Assembly (NCBI RefSeq): GCF_012932365.1
Contig: NZ_JAAIIH010000001.1
Span: 124,001 to 188,000 of the forward strand
Direction of reading: 5' to 3'
DNA length: 64,000 nt
DNA from: Bifidobacterium moraviense
GTDB taxonomy: Bacteria > Actinomycetota > Actinomycetes > Actinomycetales > Bifidobacteriaceae
The position numbers and the translations under genes were made by a program. The notes beneath the pieces are model-generated. The model was not told where the DNA came from. It worked only from the letters and a program-made list of their open reading frames with translations, and ran no database searches. Of this stretch, positions 1-8,994 are shown one piece after another. Each line of letters opens with the position of its first letter. The stretch's first letter is position 1.

Positions 1-49
1 CGGAGACCCGCCGGAATCCGCGGCGTCGCCGCCGATACGGGCCGTCACC

Positions 50-55
50 TACACT
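50..55 (+). promoter_or_regulatory. -10 element of a probably leaderless pdtaS transcript
   Basis: TACACT ends 7 nt before the ATG at 63 and no Shine-Dalgarno sequence lies between, so transcription would start at or next to the start codon. The same spacing recurs before several other genes in this window. Confidence 0.55.
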
Positions 56-62
56 ATGGACC

Positions 63-1550
63 ATGGCTGATTTCACGCACATCCTTGCGACACGACCCGA
101 TCTGACCGACGACGACCGCGAATGGCTGCACCATCTCGTGGGGGACTGGCAGGTGATCGCGGACCTGAGCTTCGCCGACCTCATGCTGCTGCTGCAGGAC
201 GGAGACGGCAACTACGTGGTGGCCGAGCAGTGCCGCCCCTCCACCGTGATGTCGCTGCGCTTCGACGACGTGGTGGGACGCGGCGCGCCGGACGAATCGG
301 TCCCCGAGCTCGACCAGGCCATGCGCTCGGAGGGCGTGTTCCGCTCCACCCGCCTGCGCACCCAGGGCCGCAACACCATCTGCGACGTGTACGCCCCCGT
401 GCGCCACAACGGCAAGACGCTGGGACTGGTGGTGCGCGAGACCAACATGGCGACGCGCGAATCCAACGGGCGCTACGAGTCCGAGAGCATCAAGGCAGGC
501 AAGCAGCTGTTCGAGATGATCCCCCGCGGCCAGTTCCCCTACAAGGACTCGGTGCTCAACCAGCGCCACAACGCGCGCGTGGCGGATGGCTTCATCATCC
601 TCAACGCCGACGGCATCGTGCGCTACGCGTCGCCGAACGCCATCAGCTGCTTCCGCCGCCTCGGCTCGGTCCAGGTGATGCAGGGACAGTACCTGTCCGA
701 GATCGGCACGGCGCTGCTGCACCAGAACGATCCGGTGCCCGAGACGCTGCCGCTCGTGCTCACCGCCAAGGCGCCGGTCGACTCCGAGCTCAACGCCAAC
801 CGCTCCGCCGTGTCGCTGCGCTCGCTGCCGCTGTACGACGCGAAGGGACGCGTGGGCGGCATCGTGCTGTGCCGCGATGTCACCGAGCTGCGTCGCCGCG
901 AGAAGGAGCTGCAGACCAAGGATGCCACGATCTCCGAGATCCACCATCGCGTGAAGAACAACCTGCAGGCCGTTTCGGCGCTGCTTCGCCTGCAGGCGCG
1001 CCGCACCAAGAACGAGGAGGTCAAGAAGGAGCTGGGGGAGGCCCAGCGTCGCGTCCAGACTATCGCCGTGCTGCACGAGGGTCTGAGCCAGAGCGCCGAT
1101 GAGGTCGTCGACTTCGACAAGGTCATCGCGAACCTGCTGCGTCTGAGCGTCGACCTTGCCGTGGCCAAGGACCAGCACATCGACATCAACTTCATGGGCA
1201 AGTTCGGCATGATGCCGGCGCAGGACGCCACGCCGCTGAGCCTCGTGCTCACCGAGCTGGTGACCAACTCCATCGAGCATGGCTTCGAGGGCCGCAAGGA
1301 GGGCCATGTGACCATTTCGGTGGGCCGTGGCGGCAATACGCTCAATGTGGTGGTCGAGGACGACGGCAACGGCCTCAACGCCGAATCGCACGAGGGCATG
1401 GCTCGCTCGTCCGGCTCCGGTCTGGGCACGCAGATCATCAACACGTTCGTGACCAACGACTTCGGCGGTACCGTGCGCTGGGAGCCGCGGCGCGAAGGCG
1501 GCACGCGCGTCATCCTCGACATGAAGCTTCGCGCGGCGCAGGAGCAGTAG
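63..1550 (+). CDS. pdtaS: PdtaS-type sensor histidine kinase
   Basis: Cytosolic sensor kinase of the HisKA_2 family, 495 aa, with no membrane segment or signal peptide. The N-terminal half (about 1-150) looks like a GAF-type sensor and about 165-275 like a PAS domain. The phosphoacceptor block HHRVKNNLQ is at about 294-302, and the ATPase domain follows with DDGNGL and a GSGLG turn near the end. In mycobacteria PdtaS phosphorylates the ANTAR regulator PdtaR; a clear PdtaR homologue is encoded at 30428-31033, so the pair is split here as it is there. The gene is convergent with a WhiB1-like gene, which also sits beside pdtaS in mycobacteria. The first ATG after the -10 is used. Confidence 0.9.
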   Translation: MADFTHILATRPDLTDDDREWLHHLVGDWQVIADLSFADLMLLLQDGDGNYVVAEQCRPSTVMSLRFDDVVGRGAPDESVPELDQAMRSEGVFRSTRLRTQGRNTICDVYAPVRHNGKTLGLVVRETNMATRESNGRYESESIKAGKQLFEMIPRGQFPYKDSVLNQRHNARVADGFIILNADGIVRYASPNAISCFRRLGSVQVMQGQYLSEIGTALLHQNDPVPETLPLVLTAKAPVDSELNANRSAVSLRSLPLYDAKGRVGGIVLCRDVTELRRREKELQTKDATISEIHHRVKNNLQAVSALLRLQARRTKNEEVKKELGEAQRRVQTIAVLHEGLSQSADEVVDFDKVIANLLRLSVDLAVAKDQHIDINFMGKFGMMPAQDATPLSLVLTELVTNSIEHGFEGRKEGHVTISVGRGGNTLNVVVEDDGNGLNAESHEGMARSSGSGLGTQIINTFVTNDFGGTVRWEPRREGGTRVILDMKLRAAQEQ

Positions 1551-1569
1551 GGCTCTCCGCGGAGGCCCG

Positions 1570-1618
1570 ATACGGAGGAAGGCTCCGGGGGCATTGTCCC
1601 CGGAGCCTTCCTCCGTAT
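1570..1618. terminator. bidirectional hairpin terminator
   Basis: A perfect 21-bp stem (1570-1590 with 1598-1618) and a 7-nt loop lie between the convergent pdtaS and whiB1-like genes. There is no long T-run, so termination would rest on the stem, and it can serve both strands. Confidence 0.8.
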
Positions 1619-1663
1619 GTCCTGACGATGTCGGGCATCACCGGCACCGTCCGATCGTCCGTC

Positions 1664-1942
1664 TCAGCCCTGCATCTGCATGGCCTGCGAACGGCGGGCA
1701 CGCATGGCGCGGCGCTTGAGCGCGCGGCGCTCGTCCTCGCTCAGACCGCCCCAGACGCCGTAGTCCTGATTGGTGTCGAGCGCGCACTTCAGGCACGCGT
1801 CGATGACCTTGCACGTGCGGCACACGGCCTTGGCCTCCTCGATCTGCTGATAGGCAGCGCCGGTATTGCCGACCGGGAAGAACAGCTCGGGATCCTTGTC
1901 GCGGCAAGCCGCCTTTGCTCGCCAGTCAAAAGCACTACTCAT
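1664..1942 (-). CDS. whiB1: WhiB-family iron-sulfur regulator, WhiB1-like
   Basis: Small WhiB protein of 92 aa. Four cysteines at 13, 41, 44 and 50 (C, then CxxC, then C) would hold a 4Fe-4S cluster. The GVWGG turn (about 62-66) that contacts the sigma factor is followed by a basic C-terminal tail rich in Arg and Lys for DNA binding. The start is supported by an AAGGAAGG ribosome binding site. Position next to a pdtaS homologue matches mycobacterial whiB1 (established synteny), which responds to nitric oxide and is essential there; that role here is inference. Confidence 0.9.
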   Translation of the reverse strand: MSSAFDWRAKAACRDKDPELFFPVGNTGAAYQQIEEAKAVCRTCKVIDACLKCALDTNQDYGVWGGLSEDERRALKRRAMRARRSQAMQMQG

Positions 1943-2070
1943 CTGTCGCCTTCCTTACAACGTTCAACGCCCGGCCCTCGCTCCGGGCTCTTACGATAGC
2001 AAAGCACGAATGGCCCGACTTTTCAAGGCCCTCATGCCCAGGGCCCAACGGTCCGTCCGCCGTCGCGGTC

Positions 2071-3888
2071 TCACCCGTGGCACAGCTGCACGACGCGGGC
2101 CGACCCCCGATCGAGCAGCACCGCCCGTCCCGCGATCCGGTGACCGTCGTCGCCCAGCTGCGCCAGCGCGGCCGCCGGTATGCCCGCCATGAGGTCCGTG
2201 GCGCGGTCGCCGGTCGGCATGACGATGCGCACGGGGAACCGGTCCTCGTCCGGCAGCCTCCTGCAGGAGGACACCGCGGCGACGACGGTGACCGACCGCG
2301 ACGTCAGCATCGCGGCGAGCCTCGCGGCCCGTGGATCCGAGCCGTAGGGGTCCAGCAGCTCGTCGGCGTCGTCGAGCACCAGCACGCGTCGGCCGGCGGA
2401 CTCGGCGCCGGCCGACGCCGGCACGTCGTCGAGGGATTCGGCGTAGGGGATCCCCAGACGGTCGAGCTCATGGGAAAGACGGGCCAGCGCGGTGCTCTTG
2501 CCCCGTGAGCGTCCCGCCGCGACGATGATCGAGACGCCCTCCCTCCACGGCAGGTCGCACGGCCGGATCATCACGCCGTCGTCCCACATCCCGATGCGCA
2601 TGGCCATGCCCTCCGGCTCGAGTCCGGCCGGAGGCGGCGGCAGCGTGCGAGGCAGCGGGGCGCTGAACAGCCGCCGCACGGGCTCCGGCTCGCACGTCGC
2701 GGCCGCGGCGACGATCCCGTCCACCACGGCCGCGACGTCGGTGCCGCCCACGCAGCGGAACGGCACGGCCTCGCCGCCGTCGCAGCCGAAGCCGTAGCCG
2801 GGCATGGACGGGGGAATGGACGCCGCCGCGCCGGTGCCGAGCATCTCCGAGGACTGGAGGGCGTCGCGCACGCGCAGACACACGTTCAGCGCGATGTTGG
2901 CCTTCATCGCGGCGTTCACCTGTCCCATGGGATGCTGCGTGCAGGCGATGAGGTTCATGCCCAGCGACCGGCCGAGCGACGCCAGCCGGGTGAGCCTGCC
3001 CACGGCGTCGGGCAGACGTTCGCGCAGCGCGTTGAACTCGTCCACGACCACGAGCAGACGCGCCGGCGGATCCGGCATGTCGTCCATCTGGCCCACGCCC
3101 GCCTCGGCCACCAGACGCTCCCTGCGCTCGAGCTCGCGTTCGATGGCGTTCAGCGCGCGTACGGCGTGGTCGAGATCAAGGTCGGAGACGCATCCGACGG
3201 CGTGCGGCAGTCGTTCGAGCTCCCGGAACGTGGCGCCGCCCTTGAAGTCGAGGAACACCATGACCAACCGGGACGGGGGATGCGCGACCGCGAGCGAGAG
3301 ACACCACTGGATCAGCAGCGCCGACTTGCCGGACCCGGTGGTGCCCGCCACCAGCGCGTGCGGGCCGTGCGCGGCAAGGTCGAAGCGCACCACGGGCGCG
3401 GAGGCCCCGCCCGCGTCCATGCCGTCCGCATCCGCATCCGCGTCGCCGATGCCGATGCCGATGGCGGCGGGCTGCGAGACCGGACCCGGCACGGCGGCGC
3501 GCTCACGTTCGCTCAGCCAGCGGGAGACGGTCCGCCTCCACGTCGAGAGCGCGTCGTCGCCGAATCCCATGACGTCGGTCCAGGAGGGGGACCGCATCGG
3601 CGTCACGGCGCGGCCAGCGGCGTCGTCGCCCGTCACGGACGTCGTTCGCGGCTCGTCCGTCCGCACCCTGCGCGCCCGCATGAGCATGAACGAGGCGATG
3701 CATCCGATCAGTCCGGGCAGCATCATCACGGCGAACGTCCAGCGCCCCTCGGCCGCCATGGCCACCGCCATCGCGAGCTGGGCGCAGGCGGGTGCCGCCA
3801 TGCTCATCAGCATCCAGAACATGACGGAGCGGTCGGGGTCATGGCGGCGTTCGCGCCTGGTCCGGGAATTCATGGGGCGGGCTTTCAT
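2071..3888 (-). CDS. membrane-anchored FtsK/SpoIIIE (EccC-like) ATPase
   Basis: 605 aa. Two membrane segments lie in the first 75 residues. An FtsK/SpoIIIE domain follows, with Walker A GTTGSGKS at 182-189 and Walker B LLVVVDEF about 85 residues on. A second, smaller nucleotide-binding fold has its own P-loop (GRSRGKST) and a VLVLDDADEL strand. Two N-terminal membrane segments followed by several ATPase folds is the layout of EccC/YukB, the type VII secretion motor, but no WXG100 substrate or other ESX component is nearby. DNA translocation or an orphan secretion role are both possible. The start could be the ATG at 3888 or 3873; neither has a strong ribosome binding site. Confidence 0.8.
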   Translation of the reverse strand: MKARPMNSRTRRERRHDPDRSVMFWMLMSMAAPACAQLAMAVAMAAEGRWTFAVMMLPGLIGCIASFMLMRARRVRTDEPRTTSVTGDDAAGRAVTPMRSPSWTDVMGFGDDALSTWRRTVSRWLSERERAAVPGPVSQPAAIGIGIGDADADADGMDAGGASAPVVRFDLAAHGPHALVAGTTGSGKSALLIQWCLSLAVAHPPSRLVMVFLDFKGGATFRELERLPHAVGCVSDLDLDHAVRALNAIERELERRERLVAEAGVGQMDDMPDPPARLLVVVDEFNALRERLPDAVGRLTRLASLGRSLGMNLIACTQHPMGQVNAAMKANIALNVCLRVRDALQSSEMLGTGAAASIPPSMPGYGFGCDGGEAVPFRCVGGTDVAAVVDGIVAAAATCEPEPVRRLFSAPLPRTLPPPPAGLEPEGMAMRIGMWDDGVMIRPCDLPWREGVSIIVAAGRSRGKSTALARLSHELDRLGIPYAESLDDVPASAGAESAGRRVLVLDDADELLDPYGSDPRAARLAAMLTSRSVTVVAAVSSCRRLPDEDRFPVRIVMPTGDRATDLMAGIPAAALAQLGDDGHRIAGRAVLLDRGSARVVQLCHG

Positions 3889-3996
3889 GGGACGAGTCTG
3901 CGTCGCATGCGCCCGCGGGTCAAAACCGCGAAGGGCCGTGGTCGAATGAGGCGGGACGGTGGTCGAACGTGGACGCGGGGCGCGCCTCCGCGCGGA

Positions 3997-5271
3997 TCAC
4001 ATGCCGCCGACGGTTCCCGGGGCGTGCGTGCCGTTCGCCAACTGCGTAAAGAGCTCGGTGTTGCGCGTCGAATCGAGCAGCACCGAGGACCCGACGCCGC
4101 TGACGCGGTAGTCGGCGTTCGTCCAGTACACCGAGCCGTTCACGCCGTCGGATCCGGAGGCGTCGCGGAAGGCGAGGGCCATCTGGACGAGCGACCACGT
4201 GCCGGCGTTCTCGTCCAGCGTCAGCGCGCCCAGACCGGTCTCCACCAGCGAACGGACCTTCGCGAGGTCGGTGAGCGTCTGCGCGCTCGCCGCCTTCTTC
4301 GTGATGGCGCCGATGACCTGGCGCTGGCGTTCGGCGCGGCCGAAGTCGCCCTTCGGGTCGGAGTAGCGCATGCGGGAGAAGGCGAGCGCCGTGGCGCCGT
4401 CCGCCGTGTGGCATCCCGCCTGCCAGTTGAGGCCGGACTTCTCGTCGTTCACCGTGCGGTCGTAGCACAGGTCCACGCCGCCGAGGGCGTCCACCACCTT
4501 CTGCAGCCCTCCGAAGTGGATCAGCGCCACGTGGTCCACGTTCATGCCGGTGATCGATTCCACGGTCCCCACGAGCGCGGGGTATCCTCCGGCCTGCGCG
4601 GCCGCGTTGATCTTCATGTCCTTGCCGTTGACCTTGACGAGGGAGTCCCTGGGGATCGAGATCAGCGAGGCGTGGCCGGACTTCGGCCGGGTGAGCACGA
4701 GGATGGTGTCGGTGCGGAACCCGGTGGTGGTGGGATCCACGATGCCGGTGCCGTCGTTGGCGTCGCGCTCGTCCGACCCGAGGATGAGCCACGTCTGGGC
4801 CGGCGTGTTGGCCTTGCCGGTGAGCATGTCTTGGCGGTTGAGCTGGCCGTCCACCCAGCGCCATGCGGAGAGGACGGACAGTCCCAGCGCGAGCGCCAGG
4901 ACGAGCAGTACGGCCAGCGCGATGCGCAGCGGACGGCGGCGGCGCGGGCCGCCGCGACGGGACGGGGAAGCGACAGCGGCGCCCGCCGCGGGCTGCCGGG
5001 ACATGGACGCGGACGGTCCGACGGAGACGGCGTGCGCGGTGCCCTCCGACGGCAGGGCGTGCGCGGGGACCCTGCCGGTCGAGCCGCCCACGCGGCGCTC
5101 CTGACGGACGGCGCGCGGCGCCGGGGATGCGGCGGGAGCGGGGGAGAAGCTCGGCGGGACGCTGGCGCGTGCCGGCTGGGGGCGTGCGGCGGACTGGCGG
5201 CGCGGCGCTCCCGAGGGGACGAAACTCGGCGGATTGCCCTGCTGATCGCCCGGCTGCGATGGTTGCGTCAT
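3997..5271 (-). CDS. LytR-CpsA-Psr (LCP) cell-wall glycopolymer ligase
   Basis: 424 aa from the ATG at 5271, chosen over a longer frame because GGAGGG lies 5 nt upstream. A Pro- and Ser-rich cytoplasmic N-terminus is followed by a single membrane segment after a run of Arg, then the extracellular LCP domain with DTILVLTR, a SIPRDSLV strand and the late Arg-rich stretch FGRAERQRQ that binds the lipid pyrophosphate. LCP proteins move undecaprenyl-linked glycans onto peptidoglycan. The divergent whiB2 and glycosyltransferase genes fit a cell-envelope cluster that is similar in other actinobacteria. Confidence 0.92.
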   Translation of the reverse strand: MTQPSQPGDQQGNPPSFVPSGAPRRQSAARPQPARASVPPSFSPAPAASPAPRAVRQERRVGGSTGRVPAHALPSEGTAHAVSVGPSASMSRQPAAGAAVASPSRRGGPRRRRPLRIALAVLLVLALALGLSVLSAWRWVDGQLNRQDMLTGKANTPAQTWLILGSDERDANDGTGIVDPTTTGFRTDTILVLTRPKSGHASLISIPRDSLVKVNGKDMKINAAAQAGGYPALVGTVESITGMNVDHVALIHFGGLQKVVDALGGVDLCYDRTVNDEKSGLNWQAGCHTADGATALAFSRMRYSDPKGDFGRAERQRQVIGAITKKAASAQTLTDLAKVRSLVETGLGALTLDENAGTWSLVQMALAFRDASGSDGVNGSVYWTNADYRVSGVGSSVLLDSTRNTELFTQLANGTHAPGTVGGM

Positions 5272-5437
5272 GTTCCCTCCTGCGATTGCGTTCTGCATGT
5301 GTTGATAACACAGCGTGACGCGCGCGTATGAAGGGGGCGGGGAATCCTGCGCAGTAACGGCACAACCGGGTGTCCGGGGCGTTCGCGCCGCGTAGCACAT
5401 CGGGACGCGGAACCGCGGTATTGACGTGGTCCGAAAT

Positions 5438-5467
5438 TTGACAAAACCCAAGTCACACGTGTGTAAT
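5438..5467 (+). promoter_or_regulatory. whiB2 promoter with palindrome in the spacer
   Basis: TTGACA (5438-5443) and TGTAAT (5462-5467) are 18 bp apart, a near-consensus sigma-70 promoter with 34 nt to the whiB2 ATG. The spacer contains the perfect 10-bp palindrome CACACGTGTG (5454-5463), well placed for a regulator to block or remodel the promoter. Confidence 0.65.
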
Positions 5468-5501
5468 CTAACCGGCGATCGACCGGCGATGGGAGGGCGG
5501 C

Positions 5502-5831
5502 ATGTGGAATGTGTTCGATGACGCCTCCGACGACGCCGCCGATATCGCCTCCGACGATGCGCTGGCTCGGCTATGGGGGCTGTTCGGGGACGACGGCGAT
5601 CTCTCGTGGCAGCACAGGGCGCTGTGCGCCCAGACCGACCCCGAGGCGTTCTTCCCCGAGAAGGGCGGCTCCACCCGTGACGCCAAGCGCGTGTGCGAGC
5701 GGTGCGAGGTCCGGGAGCAGTGCCTGCAGTGGGCCATCGAGCACGACGAGCGCTTCGGCATCTGGGGCGGCATGAGCGAGCGCGAACGTCGCCGGTACAA
5801 GAAGGAACGCCTCAAGGGCCGCGCCGCATAG
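5502..5831 (+). CDS. whiB2: WhiB-family iron-sulfur regulator, WhiB2-like
   Basis: 109 aa with an acidic N-terminal extension of about 35 residues. Cluster ligands are Cys42, Cys65, Cys68 and Cys74, followed by GIWGG (86-90) and a strongly basic tail. GGGAGG precedes the ATG. WhiB2 (WhmD, Streptomyces WhiB) controls septation and cell division in actinobacteria. The neighbours here (LCP ligase, membrane glycosyltransferase, DUF5719 protein, metallopeptidase relative) match the conserved whiB2 neighbourhood, which supports the assignment over other WhiB types. Confidence 0.9.
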   Translation: MWNVFDDASDDAADIASDDALARLWGLFGDDGDLSWQHRALCAQTDPEAFFPEKGGSTRDAKRVCERCEVREQCLQWAIEHDERFGIWGGMSERERRRYKKERLKGRAA

Positions 5832-5871
5832 GCGCGCAAGATGGCCGCCGCGACGTACGCGGGGCTGTGCT

Positions 5872-5877
5872 TAGACT
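5872..5877 (+). promoter_or_regulatory. -10 element before the glycosyltransferase
   Basis: TAGACT ends 6 nt before the ATG at 5884, which suggests a leaderless start. A GGAG partly fills the gap but is too close to act as a normal ribosome binding site. Confidence 0.45.
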
Positions 5878-5883
5878 GGAGCC

Positions 5884-8800
5884 ATGACTTTGGAGACCAT
5901 AGCGGACACGGATGTGCGGCGGGAGCTGACGGCGGTGCTGTCCGGCGGGCTGGGGCGCCGGGGACAGGACGTGGATGCGTCGGTCGTCGCCGTCGTCACC
6001 GTGGAGGAGGACCTGCGGTTCTTCGGCGAGACCATGGCCGCAGTGTTCCGCCAGCGCGTGCTGCCGGGAACGGTCGTGGTGGCGGACTGCACCGGGGGGA
6101 CGGAACGCCCGCTGCGCTCGTTCGTCGAGGCGGAGGGGATCCGTCGGTCCCGTTCCGGCGACGCGGCGTCGCGGGTGCAGGTGCAGATCGTGCCGGTGAA
6201 GGGCGCGGCGTCCTTCGGCGACGCGGTGTCCAGAGCGATCGCGCAGAGCGCTCTGCCCGAGGCCGCGGAAAGCCTGTGGCTTCTGCACGACGACTCCCGC
6301 CCCGCTTCGGACGGGTGTCTGGAGACGCTGGTCGAGGCGCACCGCAACGTGCCGACGGCCTCCGTCATCGGCGTCAAGCAGCTGGACTGGGACGGTTCCG
6401 TCCTGCACGACGTGGGCGGGTACGCGGCATCCGGCCACCGGGTGGTCTCGCTCGTGGTGGACGGCGAGCCCGATCAGGAGCAGTACGACGGCCGTCAGGA
6501 CGTCTTCTGCGTGTCCCTGGCGGGGGCGCTCGTGCCGTTGGAGGTGTGGCGCACGATGGGCGGCACCACGCCGTGGATGACCACTTTCGGGGAGTCCCGC
6601 GACTTCTGCCGCCGCGCATGCCTGGGCGGCGGCCGCGTGCTGGTGGTGCCCCGCGCCGCGGTGGCCCACCGCAGGGCACGGCTCGAGGGACTGAGGACGC
6701 GCGCCGGCGCCCCCGTGCAGGAGGATGCCGCCGGCAATGCGTATCTCGCCCGCATCACCGCCGCGTGGCGCTACCGCATCACCGACACGGCGTTCGCCGC
6801 ATGGCCGGCGCAATGGCTGGCGCTGCTCGTGCACGGACTCGTCATGTTCTTCGTCCTGCTGTTCAGGAAGCGTCCGTACGAGGGAGCCTGCGAGCTGGCC
6901 ATGCCGTGGCGTGCGCTCGTCAACCTGCCCCGCGCCGCGAAGGCGAGGATCCGCGTGGGGCGGCAGAGCAGCACGACGCTCGGCCGGCTGGGCGCGCTCA
7001 CGGCGAACCATACCCAGATCGCACGGTGGAAGGAACGTCGCCGCGCCTTCGCCTCGCAGCGTTCCGTCGTGCTGCTCAGCCCGCTCGCCAAGGCGCATCT
7101 GCGCACCCGGCGCCGCATCAGGTTCGCCTGGGCGGCGGCTATGGCCGTGGTCATGACCGCGTGCGCGTGGACGTCGATGGGAGGGACGCTGCCCGCGCTG
7201 CTCTCCGGCGCACAGCTCGCCTCCGGACGTCTCGTGCCCACCGGCGCCTCCCTCGGCCAGCTGTGGCACGCGGCGACCACGTCGTACGGATACGGAGCGG
7301 GACTGGGCGCGGCGGCTCCTCCCTCGCCGTTCCTCCTCGTGCTGGGCGTGGCCTCCGTGGTCACCCTCGGCCACGTGCAGGCCGCGGTAACGATGATCTA
7401 TCTGGCCGCCGCTCCCGCCGCCGCGCTCTCGTTCTGGGCGCTGGCGGGCATCTTCACCCGCTCCAACCCGGTCCGCGTGGCCGGCGGACTGATGTGGGGC
7501 ACGCTCGCCATGGCCGTGGGCCTGTACCGCTCCGCGGACGTTCCCATGCTCGTCGTGATGGTCTTCCTGCCGGCGGCCTTCGCGTTCACCCACCGCGCGG
7601 TGGCCATGTACCTCACCGAGGATCCCGTCCGACCGGTGCCGTCCGTGCAGTCGGCGGCGCTCGCCGCGCTGTGCTTCATCCCCGTCGTGGACGCCGAGCC
7701 CCAGCTGATCCTGCCGCTCGCGGTCACGTTCCTCGCGTTCTTCGTCATGGTGCGCAGGCACCGTCTCATGCTCCTGCTCATCCCGCTGCCCGCGGCCTTC
7801 ACGCTGGCCCCCACGCTGTCCGCAGCGGTCCGGCGCTTCGGCTCCGGCTCGTGGCGCCAGCTGTTCGCCGACGCCCTGGTCCCGTCCTCGGCGGCGACCG
7901 GATCCCCGCGCGCCATGAGCCTGACGGACGTCGTGCTCGCGGCGTTCGGCCGGGACGCCGGCGCCGGCGGACTGTCCGGACTGCTGCACGTCGAGGCGGT
8001 CTCGGCGCTGGCCATGGCGGTGTGCGTCGGACTGGTCGTGGCGGTGGCGGTCGTGGCGCTGCTCATGCCGATGACGCTGCGCGTCTCCAGGATGATGTGG
8101 ACGGCCGGCGCATGCGGGTTCCTGCTCGCCGTGCTCTCGCCGCGCGTGGCCGTGGGCGTGGACGTGGACGGCCGCGTGGCCGGATCGGTGCTGCCCGGCT
8201 TCGCGCTGGCCATGATGGCGATGCTGGCCTGCGTCTGCATGGTCGGCGGCGCCGCCGTGCGCAGGTTCCGTCCCCTCGCCGGCCCGGGCGCGGCAACGGC
8301 CTCCGCGGGCCGCTGGGCCAGCATGGGCCGTTCGGTGCTGACCGTCGCCATGGCGGTGTGCGCCGTGGCGTGGGGCTGCTTCGGTCTGCTGCGCATGGCC
8401 GACGCCTCCTCCTCCGACGTGCGCACGACGCGCGCCGGCCTGCCCATGGTCGCCGTGGACTACCTCGACCAGGATCCCTCGCACCGCGTCGTCGCGGTCA
8501 GCGCCCGGTCGTCGGCCGTGGTCGAGTTCACCGTCATGCGCACCGCCCGAGGCGAGCTCGTCGACGTCTCCCCGGCGTCCGGCGTCGTCGCCGCGTCCGG
8601 GACGCAGGACGAGGAGACCGAGCGCATCGGGGCCGCGTTGGGGCGGCTGCTGTCCAACGGCGATTCCTCGGCCATCCAGGATCTGAGCGATCTGGGGCTG
8701 GGCGGCATCTACGTCGTCGCCGACGGCGAGGCGATGCAGGCCGATTCCCCGTACGACGCGATCGTGGCCAACATCACCGCCAGCGAGGGCACGCAGAGCG

Positions 8801-8994
8801 TGGTCAGCGCACGCACCGGAACGTACTTCCGCATCACGCTGCGCGACGTCGCGTCCCAGGGCATCGACATGACGGGCGAGCGCTCCGCGTCGGCGAGCAC
8901 GTGGCGCGGAACGTGGATATGGAGTCTTGGAGTGGTGGTCGGCCTGTACTGCCTGGTGGCGGTGCCCGGCACCCGCGGAAGGGAGCGCGCATGA
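5884..8994 (+). CDS. large polytopic membrane glycosyltransferase, GT2 N-terminus
   Basis: 1036 aa. The first 290 residues form a GT-A fold: a nucleotide-binding start (VVAVVTVEEDL), the metal-binding stretch LLHDDSRP near 137-144, and a later GESRDFCRR segment in the acceptor region. A hydrophobic segment follows near 300-320, and a further series of membrane segments begins near 420 and runs to about 840. A soluble part and a last membrane segment end the protein. It probably adds sugar from a nucleotide or lipid donor to a cell-envelope glycan. Its stop overlaps the next start (ATGA), so the two are translationally coupled. The exact polymer is unknown. Confidence 0.85.
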   Translation: MTLETIADTDVRRELTAVLSGGLGRRGQDVDASVVAVVTVEEDLRFFGETMAAVFRQRVLPGTVVVADCTGGTERPLRSFVEAEGIRRSRSGDAASRVQVQIVPVKGAASFGDAVSRAIAQSALPEAAESLWLLHDDSRPASDGCLETLVEAHRNVPTASVIGVKQLDWDGSVLHDVGGYAASGHRVVSLVVDGEPDQEQYDGRQDVFCVSLAGALVPLEVWRTMGGTTPWMTTFGESRDFCRRACLGGGRVLVVPRAAVAHRRARLEGLRTRAGAPVQEDAAGNAYLARITAAWRYRITDTAFAAWPAQWLALLVHGLVMFFVLLFRKRPYEGACELAMPWRALVNLPRAAKARIRVGRQSSTTLGRLGALTANHTQIARWKERRRAFASQRSVVLLSPLAKAHLRTRRRIRFAWAAAMAVVMTACAWTSMGGTLPALLSGAQLASGRLVPTGASLGQLWHAATTSYGYGAGLGAAAPPSPFLLVLGVASVVTLGHVQAAVTMIYLAAAPAAALSFWALAGIFTRSNPVRVAGGLMWGTLAMAVGLYRSADVPMLVVMVFLPAAFAFTHRAVAMYLTEDPVRPVPSVQSAALAALCFIPVVDAEPQLILPLAVTFLAFFVMVRRHRLMLLLIPLPAAFTLAPTLSAAVRRFGSGSWRQLFADALVPSSAATGSPRAMSLTDVVLAAFGRDAGAGGLSGLLHVEAVSALAMAVCVGLVVAVAVVALLMPMTLRVSRMMWTAGACGFLLAVLSPRVAVGVDVDGRVAGSVLPGFALAMMAMLACVCMVGGAAVRRFRPLAGPGAATASAGRWASMGRSVLTVAMAVCAVAWGCFGLLRMADASSSDVRTTRAGLPMVAVDYLDQDPSHRVVAVSARSSAVVEFTVMRTARGELVDVSPASGVVAASGTQDEETERIGAALGRLLSNGDSSAIQDLSDLGLGGIYVVADGEAMQADSPYDAIVANITASEGTQSVVSARTGTYFRITLRDVASQGIDMTGERSASASTWRGTWIWSLGVVVGLYCLVAVPGTRGRERA

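Noticed and set aside
2071..5271. A type VII secretion locus
   Set aside because: Only the EccC-like ATPase is present. No WXG100 substrate, mycosin or other ESX component is found in the window.
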